A stretch of DNA of 64,000 nt, taken from Roseihalotalea indica (lineage in GTDB: Bacteria > Bacteroidota > Bacteroidia > Cytophagales > Cyclobacteriaceae). Numbering within the stretch: the stretch's first letter is position 1; every line of letters begins with the position of its first letter. The position numbers were made by a program, and so were the translations under genes. The notes beneath the pieces are model-generated. The model was given only the letters and a program-made list of their open reading frames with translations. It had not been told where the DNA came from and ran no database searches. This document shows, one piece after another, positions 42,441 to 52,203 of the stretch. The stretch spans positions 930,001 to 994,000 of the forward strand of contig NZ_JAINFL010000001.1 in NCBI RefSeq assembly GCF_022458895.1, in the 5' to 3' direction.

Positions 42441-44867
42441 ATGATAAGGAGTTATTTCAACATTGCGGTTCGGAATCTGGCCAAGCATAAGGCGTTTTCG
42501 ATCATTAACATTGCCGGGCTTACGGTCGGGGTTGCCTGCTGTTTGCTGTTGCTGTTGTACATTAAAGCAGAAACTGGCTATGACCAGCATCATAAGCATG
42601 CAGGTGAACTGTACCGGATTACCACCGCCTTTCATAATATGGATGGAATCAACGATCACATTGCCACCTCCTCACCGCCCATTGCTATGGCCATGCCAAC
42701 CGAGTTTCCCGAAGTGGTGAATGCTACCCGTATTGTGAATCCTCCGGGCGTAGATCAGAACCTGATTCAATACGGCGAGAAAGCGCTGTTTGAAACCGGT
42801 GGGTTGCTGGTAGACTCTACGTTCTTTAGCATGTTTGATTATGCTTTTTTGGAGGGTAATCCTGAAAACGCACTGAGCAAGCCGAATACAGTAGTATTAA
42901 CCCAGGAGCTAGCCAACAAACTGTTTGGCCGCACGGATGTGCTGGGAGAGATTATCAGCATCGGTAATAACATTTCAAAGAGTGATTACCAGGTAACCGG
43001 AGTAATCCGGAATACGGACGACAAAACGCATATTGATGCTAACTTCTTCACGTCGATGGAAAGCGAGGGGCTAGGTACCTTTGTAGCCCATAACGACCAA
43101 TGGGCTGGGCAGAACTTTGTGTTTTCCTACATTCAACTTAACCCGGCTTCAACACCCGAAGCACTGGAAGCCAAGCTGCCTGATTTTCTGAATAAATACG
43201 GAGCGGAGAATTTCAAAGCCCTGGGCATAAATAAATCCCTGCATCTACAACCGGTCACTAATATTCACTTAAAGTCAAATTATGACCACGAACTGGGCCA
43301 GAACGGAAGTATTGTATACGTGTACGTGCTGTCGGCCATTGCAGCATTCATCCTGCTGATTGCCTGCATCAACTTTATGAATCTGTCAACAGCCAAAGCC
43401 AGCCAGCGGGCCAGTGAGGTAGGAGTGCGAAAAACGCTGGGAGCCAGCCGCTCGGGTCTGGTACGGCAGTTTCTGAGTGAGTCTATGCTGATCGTACTGA
43501 TTGCGGTGCTGCTGGGTGGTTTGTTGGTGGAAATATTGTTGCCTTATTTTAATAATCTTACCGGAAAGAACATCAGTTTTCTGGATATTCACTGGTCAAA
43601 CTATGCATTAGCTGCTTTGGGCCTCACCCTGGTGACCGGGCTGCTGGCCGGAGCGTATCCGGCGTTCTATCTGTCTTCTTTCCAACCAGCGAGGGTGCTT
43701 AAGGGCAAAGTGGTTACCCAACTTTCTTCCGGTATGCTGCGAAAAGCTTTGGTGGTATTTCAGTTTGTTATTGCGATTTGCCTGATCTCCGGTGTGATTA
43801 TCATCGTCAGTCAGTTGGATTATATGCGTGAGCAAAAGCTGGGCTTTGATGCCACCTCGCGAGTAGTCGTGCCTTTGCGTACTGCGGAAGTGGCCGAACA
43901 GTACCCGGCCTTGAAAACGCAACTCAGCCAGCAAGTGGAAATTCAGCAGATCTCCGCATCCAGCGTAGTGCCGGGGCAGAAAATATTGAATGATGTTCGA
44001 TTGTATCCGGCGGGTTCCACCGTAGATAATGGCATCTACTGCCAGCGGTATTTTATGGACGAGGGGCTGGTAGAAACGCTGGGGTTAACCATTCTGGCAG
44101 GCCGAAGCCTCGACTGGTCTACCGTTCGCGAAGATCAGATATTGATTAATCAGTTAGCCCTGGCCAACTTGGGCATTCCGCTGGAACAGGCTATTGGGGA
44201 GAAAGTATATTTTAATTACGAAGAAGAAACCATCGCGCTTGAGATTATTGGAGTGGTCAATGACTTTCATCAGTTGTCGCTGCATCAGCCTATTGTTTCT
44301 ACGATCTTTCATCCGGGCAAAGCCAACGACTTCCACTATATGGTGGCGGAGGTACATCCGGCAGGTATGCAGCAGGCTTTACAGGCGATAGAAAATGCCT
44401 GGAAGGAAACGGTATCCGTACTACCCTTTGAATACACTTTACTGGACCAGGATATTCAGCAGCAGTACGAAAGCGACCGCCGGATGTCGCAGATCATTAG
44501 CAGCTTCACGCTGGTGGCGATCCTTATTTCCTGTCTCGGGTTATACGGCTTATCAGCGTTTGTGGCCGAACGAAAAGTAAAAGAGATTGGCGTGCGAAAG
44601 GTACTAGGCGCAAAGGTTAGCAGTATTGTAAGACTGCTGTCTCAGGATTTTACCAAACTGGTGCTGATCGCTTTTCTAATCTCCATCCCCCTGTCGTATT
44701 ACATGATGAAGCAGTGGCTGCAAAACTTTGCTTATCAGATCGATATCGGACCTCAGTTTTTCATTATTGCTGGCTTGATGTCCTTGTTCATTGCCTGGGC
44801 AACCATCAGCTACCATGCCATCCGGGCAGCCCGGGCTAACCCGGTAAAATCATTACGAAGCGAATAA
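42441..44867 (+). CDS. FtsX/MacB-type ABC transporter permease, two-module
   Basis: 808 residues from the ATG at 42441 (the open frame from 42393 runs through the heptad array and is not used). TM1 near 22-40, MacB-like periplasmic domain, FtsX bundle with coupling motif EVGVRKTLG, second periplasmic domain, second coupling motif EIGVRKVLG, and a C-terminus ending NPVKSLRSE. Paralogous to the permease at 39662 and 44955, but only moderately similar in the periplasmic parts, which suggests different partners. No ATPase lies nearby. Confidence 0.92.
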   Translation: MIRSYFNIAVRNLAKHKAFSIINIAGLTVGVACCLLLLLYIKAETGYDQHHKHAGELYRITTAFHNMDGINDHIATSSPPIAMAMPTEFPEVVNATRIVNPPGVDQNLIQYGEKALFETGGLLVDSTFFSMFDYAFLEGNPENALSKPNTVVLTQELANKLFGRTDVLGEIISIGNNISKSDYQVTGVIRNTDDKTHIDANFFTSMESEGLGTFVAHNDQWAGQNFVFSYIQLNPASTPEALEAKLPDFLNKYGAENFKALGINKSLHLQPVTNIHLKSNYDHELGQNGSIVYVYVLSAIAAFILLIACINFMNLSTAKASQRASEVGVRKTLGASRSGLVRQFLSESMLIVLIAVLLGGLLVEILLPYFNNLTGKNISFLDIHWSNYALAALGLTLVTGLLAGAYPAFYLSSFQPARVLKGKVVTQLSSGMLRKALVVFQFVIAICLISGVIIIVSQLDYMREQKLGFDATSRVVVPLRTAEVAEQYPALKTQLSQQVEIQQISASSVVPGQKILNDVRLYPAGSTVDNGIYCQRYFMDEGLVETLGLTILAGRSLDWSTVREDQILINQLALANLGIPLEQAIGEKVYFNYEEETIALEIIGVVNDFHQLSLHQPIVSTIFHPGKANDFHYMVAEVHPAGMQQALQAIENAWKETVSVLPFEYTLLDQDIQQQYESDRRMSQIISSFTLVAILISCLGLYGLSAFVAERKVKEIGVRKVLGAKVSSIVRLLSQDFTKLVLIAFLISIPLSYYMMKQWLQNFAYQIDIGPQFFIIAGLMSLFIAWATISYHAIRAARANPVKSLRSE

Positions 44868-44872
44868 ACAAC

Positions 44873-44940
44873 GGTGAAAGGTATACGGTGAATGGTAAAA
44901 GGTACAAGCTCTGTACCGTTCACCCTGTACCTTGCACCCT
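44873..44940. repeat. heptamer-periodic inverted repeats (GGTGAAA type)
   Basis: GGTGAAA GGTATAC GGTGAAT GGTAAAA GGTACAA (44873-44907), then, on the other strand, GGGTGCA AGGTACA GGGTGAA CGGTACA (44938-44911). The array fills the spacer between the second and third permease. Confidence 0.7.
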
Positions 44941-44954
44941 TAACCAATACTATT

Positions 44955-47372
44955 ATGATTAAGAACTATCTCAAAATCGCTTTGCGGAATCTGGCTAGAC
45001 ATAAGCAGATGACGCTTATTAATGTATTAGGATTGGCGGTGGGCATGGCAGCCTGTATTGTTATCCTGCTGTTTGTGCAGTACGAACTGAGCTACGACCG
45101 CTACCATGAGAAGGCTGATCGGATTTACCGTATCTCGCGGGAGTTTTATAATTCTGATAAAGAGACCAATTTGCATCTGGGGCATTTGGCACCGCCCTTT
45201 AAACCGTTTCTGGTGGAAGATTTTCCCGGAATTATTCAGGCGAGTGCCCGTTTGTTGGGAGACTCTCCGCTGATGACTTACAAAGAGGGCGATGTGCAGA
45301 TTGTAGAAGATGACTTCTTCTTTGCCGAACCTGAGGTCTTCGATATTTTCAGTTTTCCTTTTGTGGAAGGCAACCCGGCTACTGCGTTGAGCGAACCCAA
45401 TACGGTAGTAATTACCGAGAGCACTGCCCAAAAGTACTTTGGTGATGAAAGTCCAATGGGTAAAACTCTGAATTACAATCAGCAGGTAGATATAAAAGTG
45501 ACCGGCGTGGTGAAAGATGTGCCCGGTAACTCGCATTTTCATTTTAATATGCTGGCATCTTTTGTCATGGTTGAGAATTTTCTGGGAGAAGAGGAGATGA
45601 TGAGCAATTGGGGCAGTAATAACTACGCTACGTACATCCTCCTTCCCGAAGGCTACAACCCAGCTGATTTGGAGGCGCAGTTTCCTGACTTTATCGACAA
45701 GCACGTTACCGGAGATTCCGATGTGATGGCTTCGGAATGGACCGCGCTGCACCTATGGCCGCTCACCGATATTCACCTGCACTCGCATCTGGATTCTGAG
45801 ATTGAAGCTAACGGAGATATTGCTTATGTATACATCTACACCATCATCGCCCTGTTCATCATGGTGATTGCCTGTATCAACTTCATCAACCTGACCACTG
45901 CCCGGGCTACCCGACGGGCTAAGGAAGTGGGCGTGCGAAAGGTGATGGGAGCCGAAAAAGCATCACTGATAAAGCAGTTCTTATCCGAGTCGGTGCTGGT
46001 AGCTTTGTTTGCTTTGGTGGTGGCGGCCGTGCTGGTCTCGTTGGTGCTGCCTTACTTTAATGATTTTGTAGACAAGAGTTTGTCATTTAATGTGCTGCAA
46101 AACCCCTTCCTGCTAGTGCTGTTACTGGGCATTGTGCTGCTGGTCGGGATGATTTCCGGCAGCTACCCGGCTTTTTATCTGTCGGCTTTCCAACCGGCCC
46201 GTATTCTGCGCAGCAGCAAAGGCAATAGCAAAGGAAATTCTTATTTGCGTTCGGGATTGGTGATATTACAGTTTGTTATTTCTATCGCCCTGATTATTGG
46301 GGTAGTGACGGTAGAGGGGCAGCTGGATTATGTGAAAAGCAAACCATTGGGCTTTAATCAGGAGAACCTGGTGGTGCTTCCGGCTAATCAGGCAATTTTT
46401 GACCAATATGAGGAATTGAAAGCCCAGTTGCTGACCCAACCCGGTATCACGGATGTGACGCTGAGTAGCCGGGTGCCTTCCGGCCGCTTGCTGGACTCTC
46501 AGGGTGGGCAGGTAGAAGTAAATGGCGAGATGAAAGGGCTTGATTTCCGGCTGGCGAATGTTGATGTGGATCATGACTTTATTAATTCTTTTGGCATTAA
46601 GCTGCTGGCGGGGCGTAATTTTGATATCAACCGGGCCAGCGATTCTACCGAGGCTTTCATTGTCAACGAGTCTGCTATACGGGCCATTGGGTATGACTCT
46701 CCGGAAGAAGCCATTGACAAAGAAATGACTTATGCCGGACGGCGCGGGCGTATTATCGGGGTGACCGAAGACTTTCACTTTGAATCCCTGCATCAGTCTA
46801 TCTCTCCGATCGTCTTTTACATTACCTCCCGGCAGGTCTTTAACCTGGTGGCTCGTATCCAACCGGACGCCATGAGCGAAACCATGGATTACCTGAAAGA
46901 CCGCTGGTCGTATCTGATGCCGGGCTATCCCTTTGATTACTATCTGATCGGCGACCGTTTTCAGGGGCAGTACGACTTGGAAGACCGGTTGAGCCAGATT
47001 GTGCAGTATTTTTCAATACTAGCCATTTTCATTGCTATGCTGGGGCTGATCGGTCTGGCGTCGTACACGGCTGAACAACGGGTGAAGGAGATTGGTATCC
47101 GGAAAGTGCTAGGCGCTTCGGTTGGGCAAATTCTGCTACTGTTGACTACCGGATTTACCCGGCTGATCGTCATTGCATTTCTGGTGGCCTGCCCATTGGC
47201 CTACTACTTCATGTCTCGCTGGCTGGATACCTTCGCGTACCACGACAGTCTAAACATATGGGTTTTTGCATTGGCTGGCTTCGCAGCCTTGATGGTAGCT
47301 TGGTTAACAGTAGGTTCTCAAACCATCAGTGCGGCTACCCGCAATCCGGTGCATTCTTTGAGAAGTGAGTAA
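44955..47372 (+). CDS. FtsX/MacB-type ABC transporter permease, two-module
   Basis: 805 residues from the ATG at 44955 (MIKNYLKIALRNLARHKQM; the open frame from 44892 crosses the repeat array). TM1, MacB-like domain, first FtsX bundle with EVGVRKVMG, second periplasmic domain (SRVPSGRLLDSQGGQVEVNGE), second bundle with EIGIRKVLG, and end NPVHSLRSE. The third of three tandem paralogues. A strong terminator at 47430-47467 ends the array. Confidence 0.92.
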   Translation: MIKNYLKIALRNLARHKQMTLINVLGLAVGMAACIVILLFVQYELSYDRYHEKADRIYRISREFYNSDKETNLHLGHLAPPFKPFLVEDFPGIIQASARLLGDSPLMTYKEGDVQIVEDDFFFAEPEVFDIFSFPFVEGNPATALSEPNTVVITESTAQKYFGDESPMGKTLNYNQQVDIKVTGVVKDVPGNSHFHFNMLASFVMVENFLGEEEMMSNWGSNNYATYILLPEGYNPADLEAQFPDFIDKHVTGDSDVMASEWTALHLWPLTDIHLHSHLDSEIEANGDIAYVYIYTIIALFIMVIACINFINLTTARATRRAKEVGVRKVMGAEKASLIKQFLSESVLVALFALVVAAVLVSLVLPYFNDFVDKSLSFNVLQNPFLLVLLLGIVLLVGMISGSYPAFYLSAFQPARILRSSKGNSKGNSYLRSGLVILQFVISIALIIGVVTVEGQLDYVKSKPLGFNQENLVVLPANQAIFDQYEELKAQLLTQPGITDVTLSSRVPSGRLLDSQGGQVEVNGEMKGLDFRLANVDVDHDFINSFGIKLLAGRNFDINRASDSTEAFIVNESAIRAIGYDSPEEAIDKEMTYAGRRGRIIGVTEDFHFESLHQSISPIVFYITSRQVFNLVARIQPDAMSETMDYLKDRWSYLMPGYPFDYYLIGDRFQGQYDLEDRLSQIVQYFSILAIFIAMLGLIGLASYTAEQRVKEIGIRKVLGASVGQILLLLTTGFTRLIVIAFLVACPLAYYFMSRWLDTFAYHDSLNIWVFALAGFAALMVAWLTVGSQTISAATRNPVHSLRSE

Positions 47373-47386
47373 CTGGCGTGGTGTTT

Positions 47387-47407
47387 GGGGCTAGGAGCGG
47401 GGAGTAC
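47387..47407 (+). repeat. heptamer repeats (GGGGCTA type)
   Basis: GGGGCTA GGAGCGG GGAGTAC, three heptads. The series parallels the left half of the array at 42376-42403 (GGGGCTG GGAGCTG ... GGAGTAC). It lies just after the third permease. Confidence 0.65.
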
Positions 47408-47429
47408 TACTATAATTCTTACTAAAATG

Positions 47430-47468
47430 AGGCTAACGGCATAGAATGCGGTTAGCCTTATTTTTTTG
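47430..47468 (+). terminator. intrinsic terminator of the permease array
   Basis: AGGCTAAC (47430-47437) pairs with GTTAGCCT (47451-47458); an inner GCAT/ATGC pair extends the stem; the T-run TTATTTTTTT follows. Confidence 0.92.
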
Positions 47469-47522
47469 ATGAATCTTCAATTTATTCTGAGAAATATTAT
47501 GAATCTGATGTAGAAAGGTGAG

Positions 47523-47530
47523 TATATTTG
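47523..47530 (+). promoter_or_regulatory. Bacteroidota -7 promoter element
   Basis: TATATTTG, a perfect TAnnTTTG, 186 bp upstream of the alkaline phosphatase ATG; the long leader is notable. Confidence 0.5.
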
Positions 47531-47715
47531 CACGGAAAACCGCGAGTTGTTACTTTTTACGCTGAGCATACCTTCGTCCAACTATCCAGCGCGTAAATTA
47601 ATACAATTGCTTCAAAATGATACTTGTGCAAGTTGCTGATTATCAGATTCTTATTTCTTCAACCTTTTAATCCTTCTAACGCTCACAGACAAACCTTTCT
47701 AATTATATCATCAAA

Positions 47716-48810
47716 ATGAATTACCGACTGTTTTTTGTACTTTGCTTATTGTCGCTTTGCCAATGCCAACCCCAAAATCAGGAAGCTGCTTCCTCGAAAA
47801 CGTCCGAACCAGCCAAGCCTAAAAATGTAATTTTGCTGATTGGCGATGGAATGGGACTTACCCAGGTAACCACCCGTTTTTTTTACGGCGAAGGAAAACC
47901 CAATTTTCAACGCTTTCCCTACATCGGGCTGATCAAGACCTCCTCTTCTGATGCTAAAATTACCGACTCAGCGGCGGGAGCTACTGCTTTCTCAGCCGGG
48001 AAGAAAACCTATAACGGTGCCATTGGAGTGGACGCTGATACTGCCGATGCCGAAACTATTGTAGAGATTGTTGAAGATAATCTGAGCACCGGTTTGGTAG
48101 CTACTTCCTCTATTGTTCATGCCACTCCCGCTTCCTTCTTTGCGCACGTGGCTTCTCGTAACCAGTACGAAGATATTGCCGCTCAACTGCCCGGCTCATC
48201 GGTCGACTTTTTTGCCGGTGGTGGAACCCAGTTCTTCGCCCAACGGGAAGACGGACTAAACTACGTAGATAGTCTGACGAAGCACGGGTTTATCATGGAT
48301 ACCACCCAACTAGAAAAACCTGCTTCTTTGAGCCTTGATCAAAAATACGGGTTCTTACTGGCTCCCGACGGCATGCCAAAAATGCAGGATGGCCGAGGTG
48401 ACTTTTTGCCGCAGGCAGCCCAAATGGCGTTAGACTATCTTTCGCAGGATGAAAACGGGTTCTTCCTGATGGTAGAAGGCTCTCAGATTGACTGGGGCGG
48501 TCATTCTAACGATGCCGAGTACATTATTGAAGAAGTAAAGGATTTCGACAAAACCCTGGGCGTAGCACTGGATTTCGCCGAGAAAGATGGAAATACCTTG
48601 GTAGTCGTAACAGCTGACCACGAAACGGGTGGTTTCTCATTAGCTTCTGGCGACGATTATAACGAACTGGTGGGTAGCTTTACCACAGGTGGACATACCC
48701 CGGATTTAATCCCCGTTTTCGCTTACGGTCCAGGTTCCGAAGACTTTGCCGGTATCTACGAAAACAACGAAATATTCGGTAAAATGCTGGAAGCAACCGG
48801 TTGGAAATAA
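47716..48810 (+). CDS. alkaline phosphatase, lipoprotein
   Basis: 364 residues. MNYRLFFVLCLLSLCQC has a hydrophobic signal and Cys15/Cys17, so it is probably a lipoprotein. The alkaline phosphatase fold is clear: NVILLIGDGMGLTQV (metal Asp44), TDSAAGATAFSAG with Ser85 as nucleophile after Asp84, EGSQIDWGGHSND and TADHETGG for the zinc sites. The catalytic Arg loop and the C-terminal crown are short, giving a compact enzyme. It releases phosphate at the cell surface. A terminator follows. Confidence 0.94.
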   Translation: MNYRLFFVLCLLSLCQCQPQNQEAASSKTSEPAKPKNVILLIGDGMGLTQVTTRFFYGEGKPNFQRFPYIGLIKTSSSDAKITDSAAGATAFSAGKKTYNGAIGVDADTADAETIVEIVEDNLSTGLVATSSIVHATPASFFAHVASRNQYEDIAAQLPGSSVDFFAGGGTQFFAQREDGLNYVDSLTKHGFIMDTTQLEKPASLSLDQKYGFLLAPDGMPKMQDGRGDFLPQAAQMALDYLSQDENGFFLMVEGSQIDWGGHSNDAEYIIEEVKDFDKTLGVALDFAEKDGNTLVVVTADHETGGFSLASGDDYNELVGSFTTGGHTPDLIPVFAYGPGSEDFAGIYENNEIFGKMLEATGWK

Positions 48811-48881
48811 AGGATAGCTGAACAATTCAGAATCCTGCCCTCCATAACCGGACTCGCGAATTTGTCCGTGACGTAACTAAG

Positions 48882-48915
48882 GTGTTCGTAAGTATGATTG
48901 CTTGCGAACACTTTT
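48882..48915 (+). terminator. intrinsic terminator after the alkaline phosphatase gene
   Basis: GTGTTCG (48882-48888) pairs with CGAACAC (48905-48911), extended by AAG/CTT inside, followed by TTTT. Confidence 0.8.
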
Positions 48916-49159
48916 ACTATATGCTGATTAGCATATTCTCAGTTTCAATATAAATTCTACTCATAACATGCTCTTACCTAGACGTCGTAGTGGATTTTTA
49001 TAATGATAGAGCGGTAAATTCTAATCAGTATACATCTGATGATAAAGTATTGAGAATCATACAATGTAATAGGCACTCCGATATAAGGTGAAAACTGAGT
49101 GAAAGTAGTGTTTCCTTGTGGCTTAGAATGAATCTCATACAGCTAAGCTTAATCAGTCA

Positions 49160-52030
49160 GTGAAACTTATAAATTGGTGTGGTGGAAGGTGGAAAATAAA
49201 GGCTATTAGTCTAATAATTATCAATGCGGCAATTCTGAACAGCTCTATTTTTGCCCAACAGATAGAATGGATGAAGACCCATAAGGGAAGTGGCTACCTT
49301 CATCTTAGGGAATTGGCCTATGACCCCGATGGATTCCTGTATACGGCAGGATACTTTCAAGATACAATTGCTGTTGAAGGAGACACTCTGGTGAGTAGAG
49401 GCTATTCAGATATATTTATTTTAAAGTACGATACTCAGGGAAATATAGTGTGGAAAAAACAACTTGGGAGTGGGTTGGCAGATGAACGAGTTTTTGACCT
49501 GATGTGTGACCAGGAAGGAAATATTTACCTAACCGGCGGCTTTGATGGGCACAGTAGTTTTGATGGGATTAAGCTGTCTACGATACCTTGGGATGCTGGC
49601 AATGCGTTTGTTGCAAAATTAACATCAGAAGGCGAAGTACAGTGGGCAAAAGACATTGGGGGCGACAGAGTAAATTTATTTGAGTCTGGCTATAGTCTAT
49701 ATGTTGACCACCAGCGTAATGTATACATAACCGGACTTTATCAGAAAAACCTATTTGTATGCAAACTTGACACGGATGGTAGATATATCTGGAAGAAATA
49801 TGCCGGAGGGGATGACCCCCTGGTGAATGGAGATAGCGGCCACGATATAGTAGCAGATTCGGCAGGAAATAGCTATGTGGTGGGGCATTTTTTAGGCAAA
49901 GGTTATTTCGGAAAACATTATATGAATAGTGAAGAAGGGGGAGAGGGGTTTCTTGCCAAGTACAATGCCAGTGGAAATGTAGAATGGGTGACTAATTTTG
50001 ATGGCTCCAGTTCAACCCTTAGATTAGATAAAAACGGGGATTTAATTATTAGTGGCTATATAGGGAAAGGAAGCCAGCTGGGCAATGGTGAGGTAGACGA
50101 AACAGGAGGTATGGTTGCCAAAATCAGCCCATCCGGTAAGCTTTACTGGGCTCAGGTGGTACCAAACTATCGGGGTTACGATGTCAGCATTGACAAAATG
50201 AACAACATACTGGTATCAGGAGAGCTTTTTGACACTGTGAAATTTAATAATCAGGTATACCCCCCTCGGGGTAATGACAATCATCTGGTAACGTCCTTTT
50301 CTACACATGGCAATGAACGCTGGGCATTTACGATTGTTGACTCATTAAGTCCCCGAGGTTATGCAAATCAAATACTCTTAGACGAAAATGACAACCTGTA
50401 TATTGCTGATATCATAAGCGATGAAGGGCAATTGGGATGTCAAAAAATTAAGGTGCAAAGCGAAACAGATCCTTACCTGATCAAAATAAAAGCTATTGAG
50501 CGGTTTCAACTACAGGGAGTTTCTAATGTATGCCTCAAGGGCGGAGGATTATTCTCTTTAAATACGCCCCCCAATACCTTAAAGTACGCTTGGAAAATCC
50601 CGGATTCTCTGGAGAATAAGATAACCTATATCAATGATTCTACTCTGCAAGTTGTCTTTCCTCAGGCTGGAGAATTCGTGTTATCAGTAGAGGGAGTACT
50701 GGAGGAAGGGTGTGAAAAGCTCAAGGTGAGTGACTATTATCAGATCAAAGTGCACCCTCCCTTAGAAGCATCTCAAACCATTTCGGGAAGAAATAGCGTT
50801 TGTCCGGGACAGCAGGGAGAGCACTATCGGGTAGAGGCAAGCCCATATGCGGAAAAGTATGAATGGATACTGCCTGAAGGAATAATACTGGTAGAAAATA
50901 ATGAAAACGAGATTGTAGTAGATTACGAAGGCGATTTTCTGTCGGGTGAGATAAGATTACAAATAAAAAATTATTGTCACGAGGCTGAATTTCAGCAGTT
51001 GGGTGTTTCATCGGATATGTCAGTGGCTGATGCTCAGGAAATATCCGGACCGAAGCAACTATGCACAGAAGATCAGAGAGTGACTTATACGGTTCCTGAG
51101 ATTGAAAAAGCGGAAGAATATCGATGGAATTTGCCCTACGGATTAATACCCGGTGATAATTCACATGTAACAAAAAATAATAGCATTGATATCAATGTGC
51201 TTGAATTTTCATATGGTGGGAGTATCACTGTGCAGGGAGTCAATTTGTGTGGCGAAGGAAAACCTTCAGCCAGCTTTGAAGTAGTTGTTAATCAAAGTCC
51301 GAAGAAAATGGGTAAAATTTCAGGTCCGCTTAATGTATGCTCTGGCACTTCTGCAGTATTTGAAGTAAGCGAAGTTTATGGAGTAGATGCTTATGTTTGG
51401 GAATTCAGCGAAGGCATGGTTTCTCCCGCTATCCAAAAATACACTACAAACCTTAATAGAATAAGCCTGGATATTCTGAAAGATGGTTATGTCACGGTTT
51501 ATGGCAAAAATGAATGTGGTGCTGGTGAAGCTTCATCCGCTTTTCAGGTAACTACGACTGGCTTGAGTGATTTTGAGTCTCCGGTCATATTAAAAGATTG
51601 TAATATTCTTTATCATGAGCAGCCCCATATTGCTTTGCAATGGTATAAGGATGGAGCGGCTATTGATACGGATTCTCATCAGCTACTCATTCAGGAACCC
51701 GGACTATATTCGTTGAAATACGTAACTCAATGTGGTGTCTTAGAGGATCAGATAATTATAAAATGGGAGGATATAGAGTGGTTTATTCCCAATGTGTTTA
51801 CTCCAAATGGTGATGAACAGAATGATACTTTTCAACTAAGCGAAAACCTTTACGGCTCCCGCCTTGAAGTGTATAATCGCTGGGGTAAAAAAGTATATGT
51901 ATCGGATGCTTACACCAATAATTGGGACGGAGGCAGATTGCCTTCAGGAATATACCGTTATATAGTATATCCCATTTGTTTTGAAAACCCTATTACTGGT
52001 ATGGTCTCAATTTTAAGGCAACTGAATTAG
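49160..52030 (+). CDS. large exported protein with gliding-motility C-terminal (type IX secretion) domain
   Basis: 956 residues. It starts with GTG (49160), the only start in the frame before the signal-like segment IKAISLIIINAAILNSSIFAQQ; the first ATG is downstream of that. The N-terminal half repeats a propeller-like unit (DEQGN/DTQGNIVWKKQLG, SEGEVQWAKDIGG, ASGNVEWVTN, PSGKLYWAQ), then PKD-like domains with cysteines (CPGQQGEHYRV, CTEDQRVTYTV), and ends with WFIPNVFTPNGDEQNDTF and EVYNRWGKKVYVSDAYTNNWDG, the CHU_C sorting domain used by type IX secretion and gliding motility. It is therefore secreted and surface-bound. Binding role unknown. Confidence 0.92.
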   Translation: MKLINWCGGRWKIKAISLIIINAAILNSSIFAQQIEWMKTHKGSGYLHLRELAYDPDGFLYTAGYFQDTIAVEGDTLVSRGYSDIFILKYDTQGNIVWKKQLGSGLADERVFDLMCDQEGNIYLTGGFDGHSSFDGIKLSTIPWDAGNAFVAKLTSEGEVQWAKDIGGDRVNLFESGYSLYVDHQRNVYITGLYQKNLFVCKLDTDGRYIWKKYAGGDDPLVNGDSGHDIVADSAGNSYVVGHFLGKGYFGKHYMNSEEGGEGFLAKYNASGNVEWVTNFDGSSSTLRLDKNGDLIISGYIGKGSQLGNGEVDETGGMVAKISPSGKLYWAQVVPNYRGYDVSIDKMNNILVSGELFDTVKFNNQVYPPRGNDNHLVTSFSTHGNERWAFTIVDSLSPRGYANQILLDENDNLYIADIISDEGQLGCQKIKVQSETDPYLIKIKAIERFQLQGVSNVCLKGGGLFSLNTPPNTLKYAWKIPDSLENKITYINDSTLQVVFPQAGEFVLSVEGVLEEGCEKLKVSDYYQIKVHPPLEASQTISGRNSVCPGQQGEHYRVEASPYAEKYEWILPEGIILVENNENEIVVDYEGDFLSGEIRLQIKNYCHEAEFQQLGVSSDMSVADAQEISGPKQLCTEDQRVTYTVPEIEKAEEYRWNLPYGLIPGDNSHVTKNNSIDINVLEFSYGGSITVQGVNLCGEGKPSASFEVVVNQSPKKMGKISGPLNVCSGTSAVFEVSEVYGVDAYVWEFSEGMVSPAIQKYTTNLNRISLDILKDGYVTVYGKNECGAGEASSAFQVTTTGLSDFESPVILKDCNILYHEQPHIALQWYKDGAAIDTDSHQLLIQEPGLYSLKYVTQCGVLEDQIIIKWEDIEWFIPNVFTPNGDEQNDTFQLSENLYGSRLEVYNRWGKKVYVSDAYTNNWDGGRLPSGIYRYIVYPICFENPITGMVSILRQLN

Positions 52031-52203
52031 AACGTTTGTTAAAGTCATCGTGTGCGTGAATAAATTCTGCGGTAACTTAGAGTTCAATCGATGGTTTTGC
52101 GTATATAGTTCTCTGGCAACTTCGTAAGGTTGATTGAATCGAAACATCCCATCTATTAGCCTGTTGACCAATCCATCCAACAACTACTCTTCTTGAGAGT
52201 TTA

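Noticed and set aside
45027..45752. 241-codon open frame on the minus strand
   Set aside because: It lies wholly antisense to the permease gene 44955-47372, shows a low-complexity, His/Gln/Arg-rich translation typical of shadow frames, and has no domain.
46266..46862. 198-codon open frame on the minus strand
   Set aside because: Antisense to the same permease gene; translation has no recognisable feature and no start context.
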